Shown: piece after piece, positions 53,709 through 61,653 of the stretch
Numbering within the stretch: the first letter of the stretch is position 1
Layout: each line of letters begins with the position of its first letter
Assembly: GCF_003131205.1 (NCBI RefSeq)
Contig: NZ_QFFY01000002.1
Coordinates: forward strand, 767,016-831,015
From: Occallatibacter savannae
Lineage (GTDB): Bacteria > Acidobacteriota > Terriglobia > Terriglobales > Acidobacteriaceae
Length of the DNA: 64,000 nt
Reading direction: 5' to 3'
Position numbers and translations under genes: made by a program
The notes under the pieces: model-generated
The model's input: only the letters and a program-made list of their open reading frames with translations
Databases searched by the model: none
Told to the model about the DNA's origin: nothing

Positions 53709-54194
53709 ATGAGTGTGAAGGCCCTGTATCCCGGGACGTTTGATCCGCCGACGAACGGGCATATTGACCTGATCCAGCGTGGGGCGAAGCTGTTTGAGCA
53801 TCTGACGGTGGCGGTGCTGCGGAATCCGATCAAGAATCCGCTGTTCACGGTGGATGAGCGGGTGGAGATGCTGACGGAGTCGACGGCGGCGATCGGGAAT
53901 GTGAGCGTGGCGACGTTTGACGGGCTGATGGTGGATTTTGCGCGTCAGCTGGGGGCGACGGCGGTGCTGCGGGGGATTCGCGCGATTTCGGACTACGAGC
54001 ATGAATTTCAGATGGCGCTGATGAATCGGCGGCTGGCGCCGGAGATTGAGACGGTGTTTCTGCAGCCGGCGGGGCGGTACTCGTTTGTGAGCTCGCGGAT
54101 GGTGAAGGAAGTGTTCAGCTTTGGGGGCGATGTGGCGGGGCTGGTGCCGCCGAATGTGTTGAAGAGGCTTAAGGGCAAGGGACTAGGGACGTAG
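53709..54194 (+). CDS. coaD: Phosphopantetheine adenylyltransferase
   Basis: 161 residues. Transfers AMP to 4'-phosphopantetheine in CoA synthesis. Nucleotidyltransferase motif YPGTFDPPTNGHIDLI (T-x-G-H) and C-terminal YSFVSSRMVKEV (S-S-x-M-x-K-E) are present. ATG 53709 has GGAG 8 nt upstream. A 7-bp repeat array begins right after the stop at 54194. Confidence 0.95.
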   Translation: MSVKALYPGTFDPPTNGHIDLIQRGAKLFEHLTVAVLRNPIKNPLFTVDERVEMLTESTAAIGNVSVATFDGLMVDFARQLGATAVLRGIRAISDYEHEFQMALMNRRLAPEIETVFLQPAGRYSFVSSRMVKEVFSFGGDVAGLVPPNVLKRLKGKGLGT

Positions 54195-54345
54195 GGACTA
54201 GGGACTAGCTGTTAGCCGTTAGCTATTAGCTATTAGCTATTAGCTTCTAGCTCGTAGCCGGTAGCTAAAAGCTAAAAGCTAAAAGCTAAAAGCTAGAAGC
54301 TAAAAGCCGAAAGCTGAGAGCTGAGAGCTGAAGGCTCAGGGGCAA
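54195..54345. repeat. 7-bp tandem array, GGGACTA and AGCTATT/AGCTAAA types
   Basis: Starts with GGGACTA units, then AGCTATT, then AGCTAAA, then AGCTGAG units, all 7 bp long. The middle is an imperfect inverted repeat (TATTAGC on the left, AGCTAAA on the right). It separates coaD from the next gene. Confidence 0.7.
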
Positions 54346-54397
54346 GGGACTTGGGACTAGGGACATAGGGACTAGGGGCTCGGCGGGAGGTTCTGGG

Positions 54398-55081
54398 GTG
54401 TCAGACTTTGTTGCACTGAAGCCGGAGTCGATTCAGCGGGAGATTCGGAACACGCTGTTTGGGGATGTTCCGCTGAAGGATGTGGTGCGGGCGCATCCGA
54501 AGATGACGCTGGCGGAGCCGTGGGCGGCGTTCAAACGGGCTCGGGATTTGCGCGATGCGGGGGATGTGGAGGGCGCGAAACGGGAGCTGCGGCCGGTGGT
54601 GCGGACTCCGGATGTGGAGACGCGGATCTTTTTGCAGGCGTGGCACTCACTGCGGGAGCTGGGCGAGAAGCCTCCGGCGGACCAGGCGAAGGAGGTGCTG
54701 GGGATTGTGGTGGAGGTGGGCATGCCGAAGGGGTTGGATATTGTGGCGGCCTATCGCGATCACCGGGCGCGGTACTTCAATTATGGCGGGGCGGGCGTGC
54801 TGTGGGAGCGGCGGGACGAGACGCTGGATGGGCTGATTGACGAGCTGCTGCAGGCGGGGAGCGTGGTGGCGAGCGCGATTCCGGCATGGACGCAGCCAAA
54901 GCCTCCGGAGCCGAAGAAGGGGAATGTGCGGATCAATCTGCTGACGCCGAGCGGGATTCACCTGGGGCAGGGTCCGACAGAGGCGCTGAACCAGGATCCG
55001 ATGGGCGGGCCGATTCTGTCGGCGGCGTATGGGCTGATGAAGAGGCTGGTGGAGTTGAGGACAGTGGTCAGTGAACAGTGA
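54398..55081 (+). CDS. Hypothetical protein whose end lies in a repeat
   Basis: 227 residues from the GTG at 54398, with GGGAGG about 7 nt upstream. Cytoplasmic, no signal. Early block: IQREIRNTLFGDVPLKDVVR, WAAFKRARDLRDAGDVEGAK; late block GNVRINLLTPSGIHLGQGPT. Not recognised. The last residues TVVSEQ are coded by the start of the CAGTGGT/CAGTTG repeat array, so the repeat has set the stop codon. Confidence 0.7.
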   Translation: MSDFVALKPESIQREIRNTLFGDVPLKDVVRAHPKMTLAEPWAAFKRARDLRDAGDVEGAKRELRPVVRTPDVETRIFLQAWHSLRELGEKPPADQAKEVLGIVVEVGMPKGLDIVAAYRDHRARYFNYGGAGVLWERRDETLDGLIDELLQAGSVVASAIPAWTQPKPPEPKKGNVRINLLTPSGIHLGQGPTEALNQDPMGGPILSAAYGLMKRLVELRTVVSEQ

Positions 55082-55148
55082 TCAGTTGCCAGTAGCCAGT
55101 AGCCAGTTGCCAGTTGCCAGTTGCCAGTTGCCAGTTGCCAGTTGCCAG
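55066..55148 (+). repeat. CCAGTTG heptad array
   Basis: Seven-base units CCAGTTG repeated about eight times, with CCAGTAG variants before them. The left end overlaps the coding end of the preceding gene. Confidence 0.8.
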
Positions 55149-55427
55149 TCTTTGATCGGTTGCCTGCGGCGCGGGTGTGCGGAATTCGTTGGTAATGAGG
55201 GAATTCCCGGGGCGCGTAAGTGCTATTTCGATGAGGCGAGAGAGGGCTTAAGGTGAGTGCAGTCCACTAGCCCATGGACTTGCTGGAAGGGCCCGCAGTG
55301 TTCGGCCATGATGACGCGGGCCTTTCTGCTTTTTGGTCGCGAATCGGATCTACGCAGGGTGGTTGGCGGCGTGGAACTCTGATGCGATGCGCACAGTGAG
55401 CGCGATGAATGCGCGGCTGGCGGGGCG
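55082..55427. other. Gap with a terminator-like hairpin
   Basis: 346 bp; starts with the heptad array. A 10-bp stem at 55287-55325 (AAGGGCCCGC / GCGGGCCTTT, then CTGCTTTTT) looks like a plus-strand terminator, again without a plus-strand gene nearby. A small RNA between 55180 and 55325 is possible. Confidence 0.4.
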
Positions 55428-55643
55428 TCAGGCAGATGCGCGGTTGTCCCGGACGGATCGCGAGAACCAAGTGACGAGCGAGTTCTCCACTTCAAAGTAG
55501 GCCAGGCGCCAGGGCTCGCAGACGTGAGCCGTCTCAGGACATTTCAGATCAGCCTCGCGGGTGGAACTTGCGATGGTGGCGATGCAACGTGGGCAGATGG
55601 AGTCAACGGAGCCGTCGCGGTTGCGACGGTGGGGGTACTGCAT
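55428..55643 (-). CDS. Small cysteine-containing protein
   Basis: 71 residues, ATG 55643 with GAGG upstream. Contains DGSVDSICPRCIATIASSTR and AHVCEPWRLAYFE, a C-x2-C pair plus an H-x-C set, a likely zinc site. I recognise the pattern DGS-x-D-S-I-C-P-x-C as a recurrent small acidobacterial protein. Function unknown. Confidence 0.7.
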   Translation of the reverse strand: MQYPHRRNRDGSVDSICPRCIATIASSTREADLKCPETAHVCEPWRLAYFEVENSLVTWFSRSVRDNRASA

Positions 55644-55889
55644 AGGGAAGCCTCAAAGTTGGTTGAGATGTGTTCAGCGTAGCAATGAATGAGATCGGTT
55701 GCAAGTTGGGGAAATCCCCAGTTTTTGCGGGTTTTACGGCGGATCTGCGCACTAAAACGATGCAGCAATAGAGTTGGCGCAGGGTTGAGGAAAACGGTTC
55801 GGGGCGGATTTTTTTCGCACACGGTGCGGGGTGTGGGACAGGGGCTGCGTGTCTGTCATCAGGTGCTCTGCGCTGCGCGCGCGGTTCGG

Positions 55890-56051
55890 TCATCTCCGCT
55901 GCGCGCGCGAGGCGGTGTGGAACTGGTGATGGATGACGAAGGGGCGGTGGAAGAGCCCGAGTACGAGAAGGAAGGCAACGACCACGGTGGCGAGCAGGCC
56001 GAGTACGAAGAGTCGACATGAGGCTTGCGCGCGGTGGTCTTCAGAGTTCAT
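55890..56051 (-). CDS. Very short membrane protein (53 residues)
   Basis: Reading the minus strand from the ATG at 56051 gives MNSEDHRAQASCRLFVLGLL followed by ATVVVAFLLVLGLFHRP, a single membrane helix, then a short basic tail ending in QRR. The third-position use (mostly C or G) is like real genes of this genome. No strong ribosome-binding site is seen. Paired with the short gene at 56144 in the same orientation. Family not recognised. Confidence 0.5.
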   Translation of the reverse strand: MNSEDHRAQASCRLFVLGLLATVVVAFLLVLGLFHRPFVIHHQFHTASRAQRR

Positions 56052-56055
56052 CAGC

Positions 56056-56097
56056 AGTCCAGGTTGCGAATCCAGGTTGCGGAGTCCAGGTTCGGCG
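56056..56097. repeat. Short triple direct repeat
   Basis: TCCAGGTTGCG or a close variant occurs three times in 42 bp, 13-15 bp apart, directly upstream of the 53-residue gene. Confidence 0.45.
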
Positions 56098-56143
56098 CGT
56101 GCGGTGATGCGGGTGCGGGTTTTCTGGTGCTTGCGGAGGAGCG

Positions 56144-56323
56144 TCAGCTTGCGTGCAGCTGTTCCATGTCGCGGGCCAGGTCTTTGCGCAGTGCGACGAG
56201 AAGCGGACGGCGGCTGTCGGTGCCGGTGGCTTCCTGCCGGTAGACCTCGGGTTGAAGGCGCTCGATCGTGGTTCTGATCTCTTCGATTTCGTGCAGCAGG
56301 TGAGTACGCTCTTCATGCGACAT
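56144..56323 (-). CDS. Very short charged helical protein (59 residues)
   Basis: From the ATG at 56323: MSHEERTHLLHEIEEIRTTI then ERLQPEVYRQEATGTDSRRP and LLVALRKDLARDMEQLHAS. Strongly helical and charged, no cysteine or signal. Codon use is that of an expressed gene. No clear ribosome-binding site. It precedes the 53-residue membrane gene by 92 bp and the two could share a transcript. Family not recognised. Confidence 0.5.
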   Translation of the reverse strand: MSHEERTHLLHEIEEIRTTIERLQPEVYRQEATGTDSRRPLLVALRKDLARDMEQLHAS

Positions 56324-56424
56324 AGAGCACTAGAACCGGGCTGGGGGATTTAGTTTCGGGAAAATCGAGAGTAGATGGTGGGGATTCGGGGGCCGCGCGG
56401 TGAGCGCGAGGGTGGCAGGTTCGA

Positions 56425-56545
56425 TTCATTCAAGGAAGATCGTCAGGGGCCGAAGCCCGACGACCTTTAAAGAACTTGTGCGGCACGACTAAAGTCGTTT
56501 CTCGCATGCGAGCAGTTGGGTCCGGGCCGAAGCCCCGCGTTCCCT
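56425..56545. repeat. Mosaic palindromic repeats (REP-D)
   Basis: Units such as CCGAAGCCCGACGACC, GGCACGACTAAAGTCGT and CCGAAGCCCCGCG. The GGCACGACTAAA unit recurs at 59223. Located upstream of the aminotransferase. Confidence 0.6.
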
Positions 56546-56597
56546 CCGAATTGTTGTGTTTTGAGATGGGCGCGGAATCTGGGAGAATGGAAGCATC

Positions 56598-57791
56598 ATG
56601 ACAGTTGCTGCTCCTGCAAAAATGTTTGCCGATCGGATTGGGCGTATTGAGGTTTCTGCAACGATGGCTGTAGCGGCCGAGGCTGCCAAGCTGCGTGGGC
56701 AGGGCGTGAACCTGGTGGACTTTGGTGCGGGTGAGCCGCACTTTGCCACTCCGCGGCATATCAAGGATGCGGCGATCGCGGCGATCGAGGCGAACTTCAC
56801 CCGCTATACCGTGGTGCCGGGGATTCCCGATGTGCGGAAGGCGATTGTGGAACGCCACGCGACGGATTTCGGATCCGAGTACACGGTCGATGAGGCGGTG
56901 TTCACGACGGGCGGAAAGCTGGCGCTGTTCAACACCATCCAAGTTCTCATTGATCACGGCGATGAGGTGATTCTGCCTGTGCCCTACTGGGTGAGCTTCA
57001 AGGACATCATTCAGTATGCGGGCGGGAAGGTGATCTTCCTCGAGACGAACGAGGCGGAGAACTTCCGCATCACGGCGGACGCGATCGAGAAGGCGATTAC
57101 GCCGCGGACGAAGGCGATTATTTTGAATTCGCCGTCGAATCCGGCTGGTGCAGTGGTGTCGGCCGAGGACCTGGAGCGGATCGTTCACCTAGCCCACGAG
57201 CGCGGGATTTACCTGCTGCTCGATGAGTGCTATGTGTACCTGAACTATGCGGGGAAGCCGGTGTCGGGCGGATCCTATACGTTCGCGAAAGAGCACGTGG
57301 TGATTCTTGGGTCGCTGTCGAAGACGTATTCGATGACGGGATGGCGCGCGGGGTATGCGCTGGCGGCGAAGCCGGTGATCGCGAATTTGAACAAGCTGCA
57401 GTCGCAGTCGACGTCGAACGCGGCCAGCATGGTGCAGAAAGCGGCCATTGCGGCGCTGGCGGGCTCGCAGGAGTGCGTGGCGGAGTTCCGGGCGGAGTTC
57501 ATTGAGCTGCGGGATTACATGCTGAAGAAGCTGGCCGAGATTCCGGGTGTGACGTGCACGAAGCCTGAGGGCGCGTTCTACGTGTATCCGAACATCGGGA
57601 AGTTCATCGGCAAGGGCGGCATCAAGTCGGCGACAGAGCTGGCGACGAAGCTGCTGCACGAGGGGCACGTGGTGACGGTGCCGGGCGAGGCGTTCGGGAC
57701 GGGCGAGCATATTCGGCTGTCGTACCCGGTGACGAAGGAGAATATCGACGAGGGGACGCGGCGGATGGGTGAGTTCCTGGGGAATCTGTAG
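56598..57791 (+). CDS. aspB: PLP-dependent aspartate/aromatic aminotransferase (class I)
   Basis: 397 residues. Fold-type I: PLP lysine in GSLSKTYSMTGWRAGYA, NSPSNPAGAV, DECYVYL and HIRLSYP. The N-terminal VDFGAGEPHFATPRHIKDAA is typical of subgroup I-beta aspartate aminotransferases. It makes aspartate or aromatic amino acids from glutamate. Terminator at 57816. Confidence 0.92.
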   Translation: MTVAAPAKMFADRIGRIEVSATMAVAAEAAKLRGQGVNLVDFGAGEPHFATPRHIKDAAIAAIEANFTRYTVVPGIPDVRKAIVERHATDFGSEYTVDEAVFTTGGKLALFNTIQVLIDHGDEVILPVPYWVSFKDIIQYAGGKVIFLETNEAENFRITADAIEKAITPRTKAIILNSPSNPAGAVVSAEDLERIVHLAHERGIYLLLDECYVYLNYAGKPVSGGSYTFAKEHVVILGSLSKTYSMTGWRAGYALAAKPVIANLNKLQSQSTSNAASMVQKAAIAALAGSQECVAEFRAEFIELRDYMLKKLAEIPGVTCTKPEGAFYVYPNIGKFIGKGGIKSATELATKLLHEGHVVTVPGEAFGTGEHIRLSYPVTKENIDEGTRRMGEFLGNL

Positions 57792-57815
57792 TCAGACCGT
57801 CCATTGAAGAATGAG

Positions 57816-57845
57816 AAGGCCCGGAGGGATCCGGGCCTTTTTGTT
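57816..57845 (+). terminator. Intrinsic terminator
   Basis: Stem AAGGCCCGG / CCGGGCCTT followed by a T-rich run, 25 nt after the aminotransferase stop. Confidence 0.85.
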
Positions 57846-57867
57846 TTGCAGTTTGAGTTTCTGGTTC

Positions 57868-58062
57868 CCAGGTCTCCAGAGTCGGGAGACCTGGGGCACC
57901 CGACATCGTGGTGAAACTATCAGCTAAAAAGCAGATCCTTCGCTCCGCTGATGAAACCCGCTCCGCTCCAGGATGACAGCCGAGACATCGGCATCTCTCC
58001 CAGGTCCACAAGTGCGAGGGATCCTTCGACTTCGCTCAGGACAGGCTCTGGGGCACCCAGAT
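57868..58062. repeat. REP-A / REP-B-like / REP-A-like cluster
   Basis: REP-A (CCAGGTCTCC / GGAGACCTGG then GGCACCC) at 57868, a REP-B-like element at 57930-57983, and a REP-A variant at 57996-58062. The A-B-A order mirrors the B-A-B order at 53368-53621. Confidence 0.65.
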
Positions 58063-58071
58063 TTTGATACT

Positions 58072-59010
58072 TTAAGCGCCCACCTGCGAGCTGAGGACGC
58101 CGGTGCCGGGGACGAAGCCGGGCTGCCACTCGGCGGTGGGCGCCTGGTGGCGGCAATCGAGACACATCGTGTTTGTGAAGCGGGTGGCACAGGAGGGGCA
58201 GATGCCGCCGGTTTCGAAGGTGTCGAAGCGGGTGCTGCACTGGTTGCAGGTCCAGAAGAGGCCCACGGGCGGGGCAGTGTGGCAGCTGGGGCAGGCGAAG
58301 CCGGTGCGGCGCGGGATCTTCTCGAGCTTGCGCAGCGCCTGGGCTTGCTTGAAGCCGCTCCAGCAGTTCATGGCGGCGTAGGCAGCGATGATGCCGGTCC
58401 AGAGAGATTGCAGGTAAAGGGCGAGGGCGATGAACCCGGCCACGCCGACAAAACCGAGGACTGAAGCGACCAGCAGGCTGCGGGCACGGCCGAGCGGGAA
58501 CCAGAGGAGAGAGCGGAGGATCTGCCCGCCGTCGAGCGGATAGATGGGCAGGATGTTGAAGATGAGCAGCGCGACATCTGTCGTAAGAATGGCGCCGATG
58601 AGAAGGTATGCGTTCGGCATCGTCGCTCGCCAGTGCGCGGCTCGCGCAAATTGCAGGGCTGCGTAGAGGATGGGGGCGAGTACGACGTTAACGAGCGGGC
58701 CGGCGGCGATGCTCCAGAGGGTGGCGCCGGGGCGCTGCGGCGGGTCAACATAGGCTACGCCGCCGAGTGGCCACAGAAGGATGGTGTCAGCTTTGCCGCC
58801 CACCGAACGGCAGGCGAGCGCGTGGCCGAACTCGTGAAGGAGAACGATTCCGAAGAGGGCGAGGTATTCGAGGATGTTCCAGAGGGGCGAAGTGTAGTGG
58901 CGTCCGCGGGTCTGGATCTCGAAGACGGCAACCAGGAACCAGGTCCAGTTGAGGTAGACGGTGATTCCCGCGATGCGGAAGATGCGAAACGAACCCTGGC
59001 CGCTGAACAT
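58072..59010 (-). CDS. Site-2 protease-like M50 metalloprotease with zinc ribbons
   Basis: 312 residues. Zinc-site H59-E60-F-G-H63 in a membrane helix and D160 in FNILPIYPLDGG are the M50 ligands. Membrane segments at about 15-35, 45-65, 100-120, 135-155 and 180-205. The C-terminus (about 237-290) has four C-x2-C pairs (C240/243, C255/258, C271/274, C283/286), two zinc ribbons, an unusual tail that may recruit nucleic acid or protein. Substrate unknown. Confidence 0.88.
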   Translation of the reverse strand: MFSGQGSFRIFRIAGITVYLNWTWFLVAVFEIQTRGRHYTSPLWNILEYLALFGIVLLHEFGHALACRSVGGKADTILLWPLGGVAYVDPPQRPGATLWSIAAGPLVNVVLAPILYAALQFARAAHWRATMPNAYLLIGAILTTDVALLIFNILPIYPLDGGQILRSLLWFPLGRARSLLVASVLGFVGVAGFIALALYLQSLWTGIIAAYAAMNCWSGFKQAQALRKLEKIPRRTGFACPSCHTAPPVGLFWTCNQCSTRFDTFETGGICPSCATRFTNTMCLDCRHQAPTAEWQPGFVPGTGVLSSQVGA

Positions 59011-59505
59011 GCAGGTAGCTTAACGGAAGAAAAGGTGAGAGTCGCGGGAAAAGAGCGTGGAAGAGAGTGTGACGCGGGCTAAGCACGTGTCGATCAGTGA
59101 CATGGTGGCGGCATGGCTGAAGCCATGCGCTGGTGCACCGTCCCTACAGGACTCATTGTCTACTTACCTACGAACCCCGCGCTGAAGGCGCGGGGCTAAC
59201 GACCTTTGCGCCTAACGGCGCGTTCCGGCACGACTAAATCGTGCCCTTTCAAAACCGGCGCCGTTTCTGACCATTTCAGCGAGCTCTGAAGCCATGCCCT
59301 GAGACAAACAGGCTCTGATCGGGTCCTTGCGGAACGTTTACATCTAAAAATGCTAACCTTGTTTCTACGCAGGATGGCCAGGCAGTTTCGAAGGGCTAAA
59401 ACCAGTACAAAGAACATTGTCGGACGCTGGGATGCGGTATCTGTGGGTCCCGGTAATTTGCATCACTGTGCAAACCTAGCTTTTGTCGGGTAGGATGTGT
59501 TTTCC
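59011..59505. other. Repeat-bearing gap before manC
   Basis: 495 bp. Left half holds mosaic palindromes (59085-59250); the right half (about 59250-59505) shows no recognised element and should hold the manC promoter. Confidence 0.5.
59085..59250. repeat. Mosaic palindromic repeats (REP-D)
   Basis: CATGGCTGAAGCCATG, CCCCGCGCTGAAGGCGCGGGG-type and GGCACGACTAAATCGTGCC palindromes in a row. The last matches the unit at 56480. Confidence 0.65.
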
Positions 59506-60624
59506 ATGCCGAAGTCGATTGATTTTCGTCCAGTTATTCTTGCGGGTGGCAGCGGAACGCGGTTCTGGCCGCGGTCGCGCCGCGCACGGGCCAAGCAGGT
59601 GCTGGCGCTCGATGGCGAGCGCTCGATGATTCAGCAGACGGTGGAGCGGCTGAAGCCCCTGGCCTCACACGAAAAGACGTGGGTGATCACGAACGAATTT
59701 CTCGCGCACGAGATTGCGGACCAGCTGAAGGGCGTGCCGCGGCAACAGATTATTGAAGAGCCTGTGGCGCGCAATACTGCGCCGGCATGCGGGCTGGCGG
59801 CGTTTCTGATCGAACGCGACAATCCCGATGCGGTGCTGGGTGTGTTTCCCTCGGACCACGTGATCGCGGATGAACCGCGCTTCCTGAAGGCGCTGCAAAA
59901 GGGGATCGGGCTGGCGGCGGCGGGCGCGAACATTGTTGTGCTTGGCATTGAACCGACGCGGCCGGAGACCGGCTACGGCTACATCGAGACCGGCGAAGAC
60001 TCGGAAGAGAAGGGCGCGCTGCGGGTGCGGCGGTTCACAGAGAAGCCGAACCTGAACCGGGCGCAGGAGTTTGTGGCGGCCGGGAACTACTACTGGAACT
60101 CGGGCATGTTCCTGTGGTCGGCGAAGACACTGGCGAACGCGGTGCGAGAGCATCTGCCGGAGACGGCTCCGCTGCTCGAGAAGATTGCCAAGGCATACGG
60201 GACGCCTCAGTTTGAAGATGTTTTCCGCGAGTGGTATCCGGCTTGCGAGAACATCTCGGTGGACTACGCGGTACTGGAGCCGCGATCCGCGAAGGGCGAA
60301 CACGCGTCGCACCTGTATTGTGTGCCGGCAGAGTTTGCGTGGAACGATCTGGGATCGTGGGCTTCGCTCTACGAGTACCAGATGGAGACGCGGCTGCGCG
60401 GGGATGGCGACGGCAACGTTGCCGAGACCGATGGCCACCTGACGATCGAGGCCGGGAACAACTACATTTACAGCCCGAAGAAGTTTGTGGCGCTGGTGGG
60501 TGTGGAGAACCTGGTGATCGTGGATACCGAGGATGCACTGCTGATCGCGCACCGCGACCACTCGCAGGATGTGGGCAAGGTGGTGAAGGAGCTGGGGCTG
60601 TCGGGGCGGGATGAACTGATTTAG
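59506..60624 (+). CDS. manC: Mannose-1-phosphate guanylyltransferase
   Basis: 372 residues from the ATG at 59506. Makes GDP-mannose. Nucleotide site ILAGGSGTRFWPRSR, then KQVLALDGERSMIQQTV, VFPSDHVI, EKPNL and AFVWNDLGSW-like FAWNDLGSWAS are all there. Single domain, no isomerase fusion. It supplies GDP-mannose to glycan synthesis and to the GME-like enzyme. A short 7-bp-type repeat follows (60625-60660). Confidence 0.93.
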   Translation: MPKSIDFRPVILAGGSGTRFWPRSRRARAKQVLALDGERSMIQQTVERLKPLASHEKTWVITNEFLAHEIADQLKGVPRQQIIEEPVARNTAPACGLAAFLIERDNPDAVLGVFPSDHVIADEPRFLKALQKGIGLAAAGANIVVLGIEPTRPETGYGYIETGEDSEEKGALRVRRFTEKPNLNRAQEFVAAGNYYWNSGMFLWSAKTLANAVREHLPETAPLLEKIAKAYGTPQFEDVFREWYPACENISVDYAVLEPRSAKGEHASHLYCVPAEFAWNDLGSWASLYEYQMETRLRGDGDGNVAETDGHLTIEAGNNYIYSPKKFVALVGVENLVIVDTEDALLIAHRDHSQDVGKVVKELGLSGRDELI

Positions 60625-60660
60625 AGGCAGTTGTCAGTCACCAGTCCTCAGTTGTCAGTT
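60625..60660. repeat. Short CAGTTGTCAGT-type repeat
   Basis: Degenerate units CAGTTGTCAGT, CACCAGTC, CTCAGTTGTCAGTT just after the manC stop. Same kind as the arrays at 49614, 50318 and 55066. Confidence 0.5.
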
Positions 60661-60798
60661 TTCGTCTTCAGATCAAAAGCCTCAGCTGTTGCGCGCTTGC
60701 GTATCTCGGATACGCACTTCCTCTGACAACGCACAGTCGTGCGGTTGAAACGGTGCTATTGTGGACCTTCCCCAAAACCTGGAGGGCGAGGTGTACGG

Positions 60799-61257
60799 AT
60801 GTGCATCCGTCGTTGGCTTCCGGTAGTCGCATTGCTGGTCGTGTCCAACTGCATCTCACTTGCGCAAACGAGCGAGTGGGGAATCCTAAGACAGCTGACG
60901 CCTGGGAAAAAGGTTCAGGTGCAAACCGCGGACGGGAAGTCGCGCGTAGGAAAGGTCAAAACCGTTACGGACGTCGATCTGCGGATCGGCAGAGACGAAG
61001 TGATCCAGCGGGGAGAGGTTCAGCGCGTGCGGTTGTGGAGTTCGGGCCATCACGGGCGCAACGCGCTGATCGGCCTGGGGGTGGGGGCCGGAGTTGGGGT
61101 GGGCTTTGGCGTGGGTTCTTGCGGCGGTAAGGATGCGTGGTTCACGAGGGGGCAATGTGCGGCGGTTTCGGCTCCGCTTTTCGGAGGGCTGGGTGCTGCT
61201 GTCGGAGCGCTGATTCCTTCGCGCGGAAAATGGCAGGACTTGTATCTGGCGAAGTGA
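60799..61257 (+). CDS. Secreted hypothetical protein
   Basis: 152 residues from the ATG at 60799 (GAGG upstream); the 20-codon extension is rejected. Signal peptide CIRRWLPVVALLVVSNCISL. A beta segment (KKVQVQTADGKSRVGKVKTV) is followed by a glycine-rich membrane-like stretch (LIGLGVGAGVGVGFGVGSCG). Family not recognised. Possibly an inserted or anchored protein. Confidence 0.65.
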   Translation: MCIRRWLPVVALLVVSNCISLAQTSEWGILRQLTPGKKVQVQTADGKSRVGKVKTVTDVDLRIGRDEVIQRGEVQRVRLWSSGHHGRNALIGLGVGAGVGVGFGVGSCGGKDAWFTRGQCAAVSAPLFGGLGAAVGALIPSRGKWQDLYLAK

Positions 61258-61260
61258 GTC

Positions 61261-61506
61261 TCAGGCTCTGGGGGACTGGTGCGGGTGGCAGGTGCAGATG
61301 ATGCCGTAGTGGCCGTCGGGGAGTTTGTCGACGGCGAAGGCGCACTGGTGCGATCCGACATAGTGGCGGCTTTGATTGAGGCGCACGCAATCGAGTGCGG
61401 CTCGCTCGCGCGTGGAGTAGCGCGCGTCGGGGGTTGGTTCTGCGCCGTACTGGACAGTGACTTGAGTGGTCACATCGAGGCCGTAGTTGATCGCGTAGGC
61501 TTTCAC
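61261..61506 (-). CDS. Possible small protein, start uncertain
   Basis: 81 residues if read from the GTG at 61506, or 93 from a TTG at 61542. Includes ALDCVRLNQSRHYVGSHQCA and HYGIICTCHPHQ. A frame of this length could be a shadow, but it is not opposed by a better gene. No ribosome-binding site seen. Family not recognised. Confidence 0.4.
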   Translation of the reverse strand: MKAYAINYGLDVTTQVTVQYGAEPTPDARYSTRERAALDCVRLNQSRHYVGSHQCAFAVDKLPDGHYGIICTCHPHQSPRA

Positions 61507-61653
61507 GAGATTGATGATCGCTGCAGAAACGAAGATTTTCAAATTACCGGTTCGAGGTTACCGGGCATCCGCGGTTGATTACGAATGTGGCAGGCGGATA
61601 TGGCCCGGTAGAGGCGGCGACGAGCCCGATGACAACTCGCATAGAATCAGGGC

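Noticed and set aside
56400..56450. tRNA-like T-arm (GGTTCGATT near 56409)
   Set aside because: The flanking bases do not form a 5-bp T stem and no acceptor or anticodon arm fits around it.
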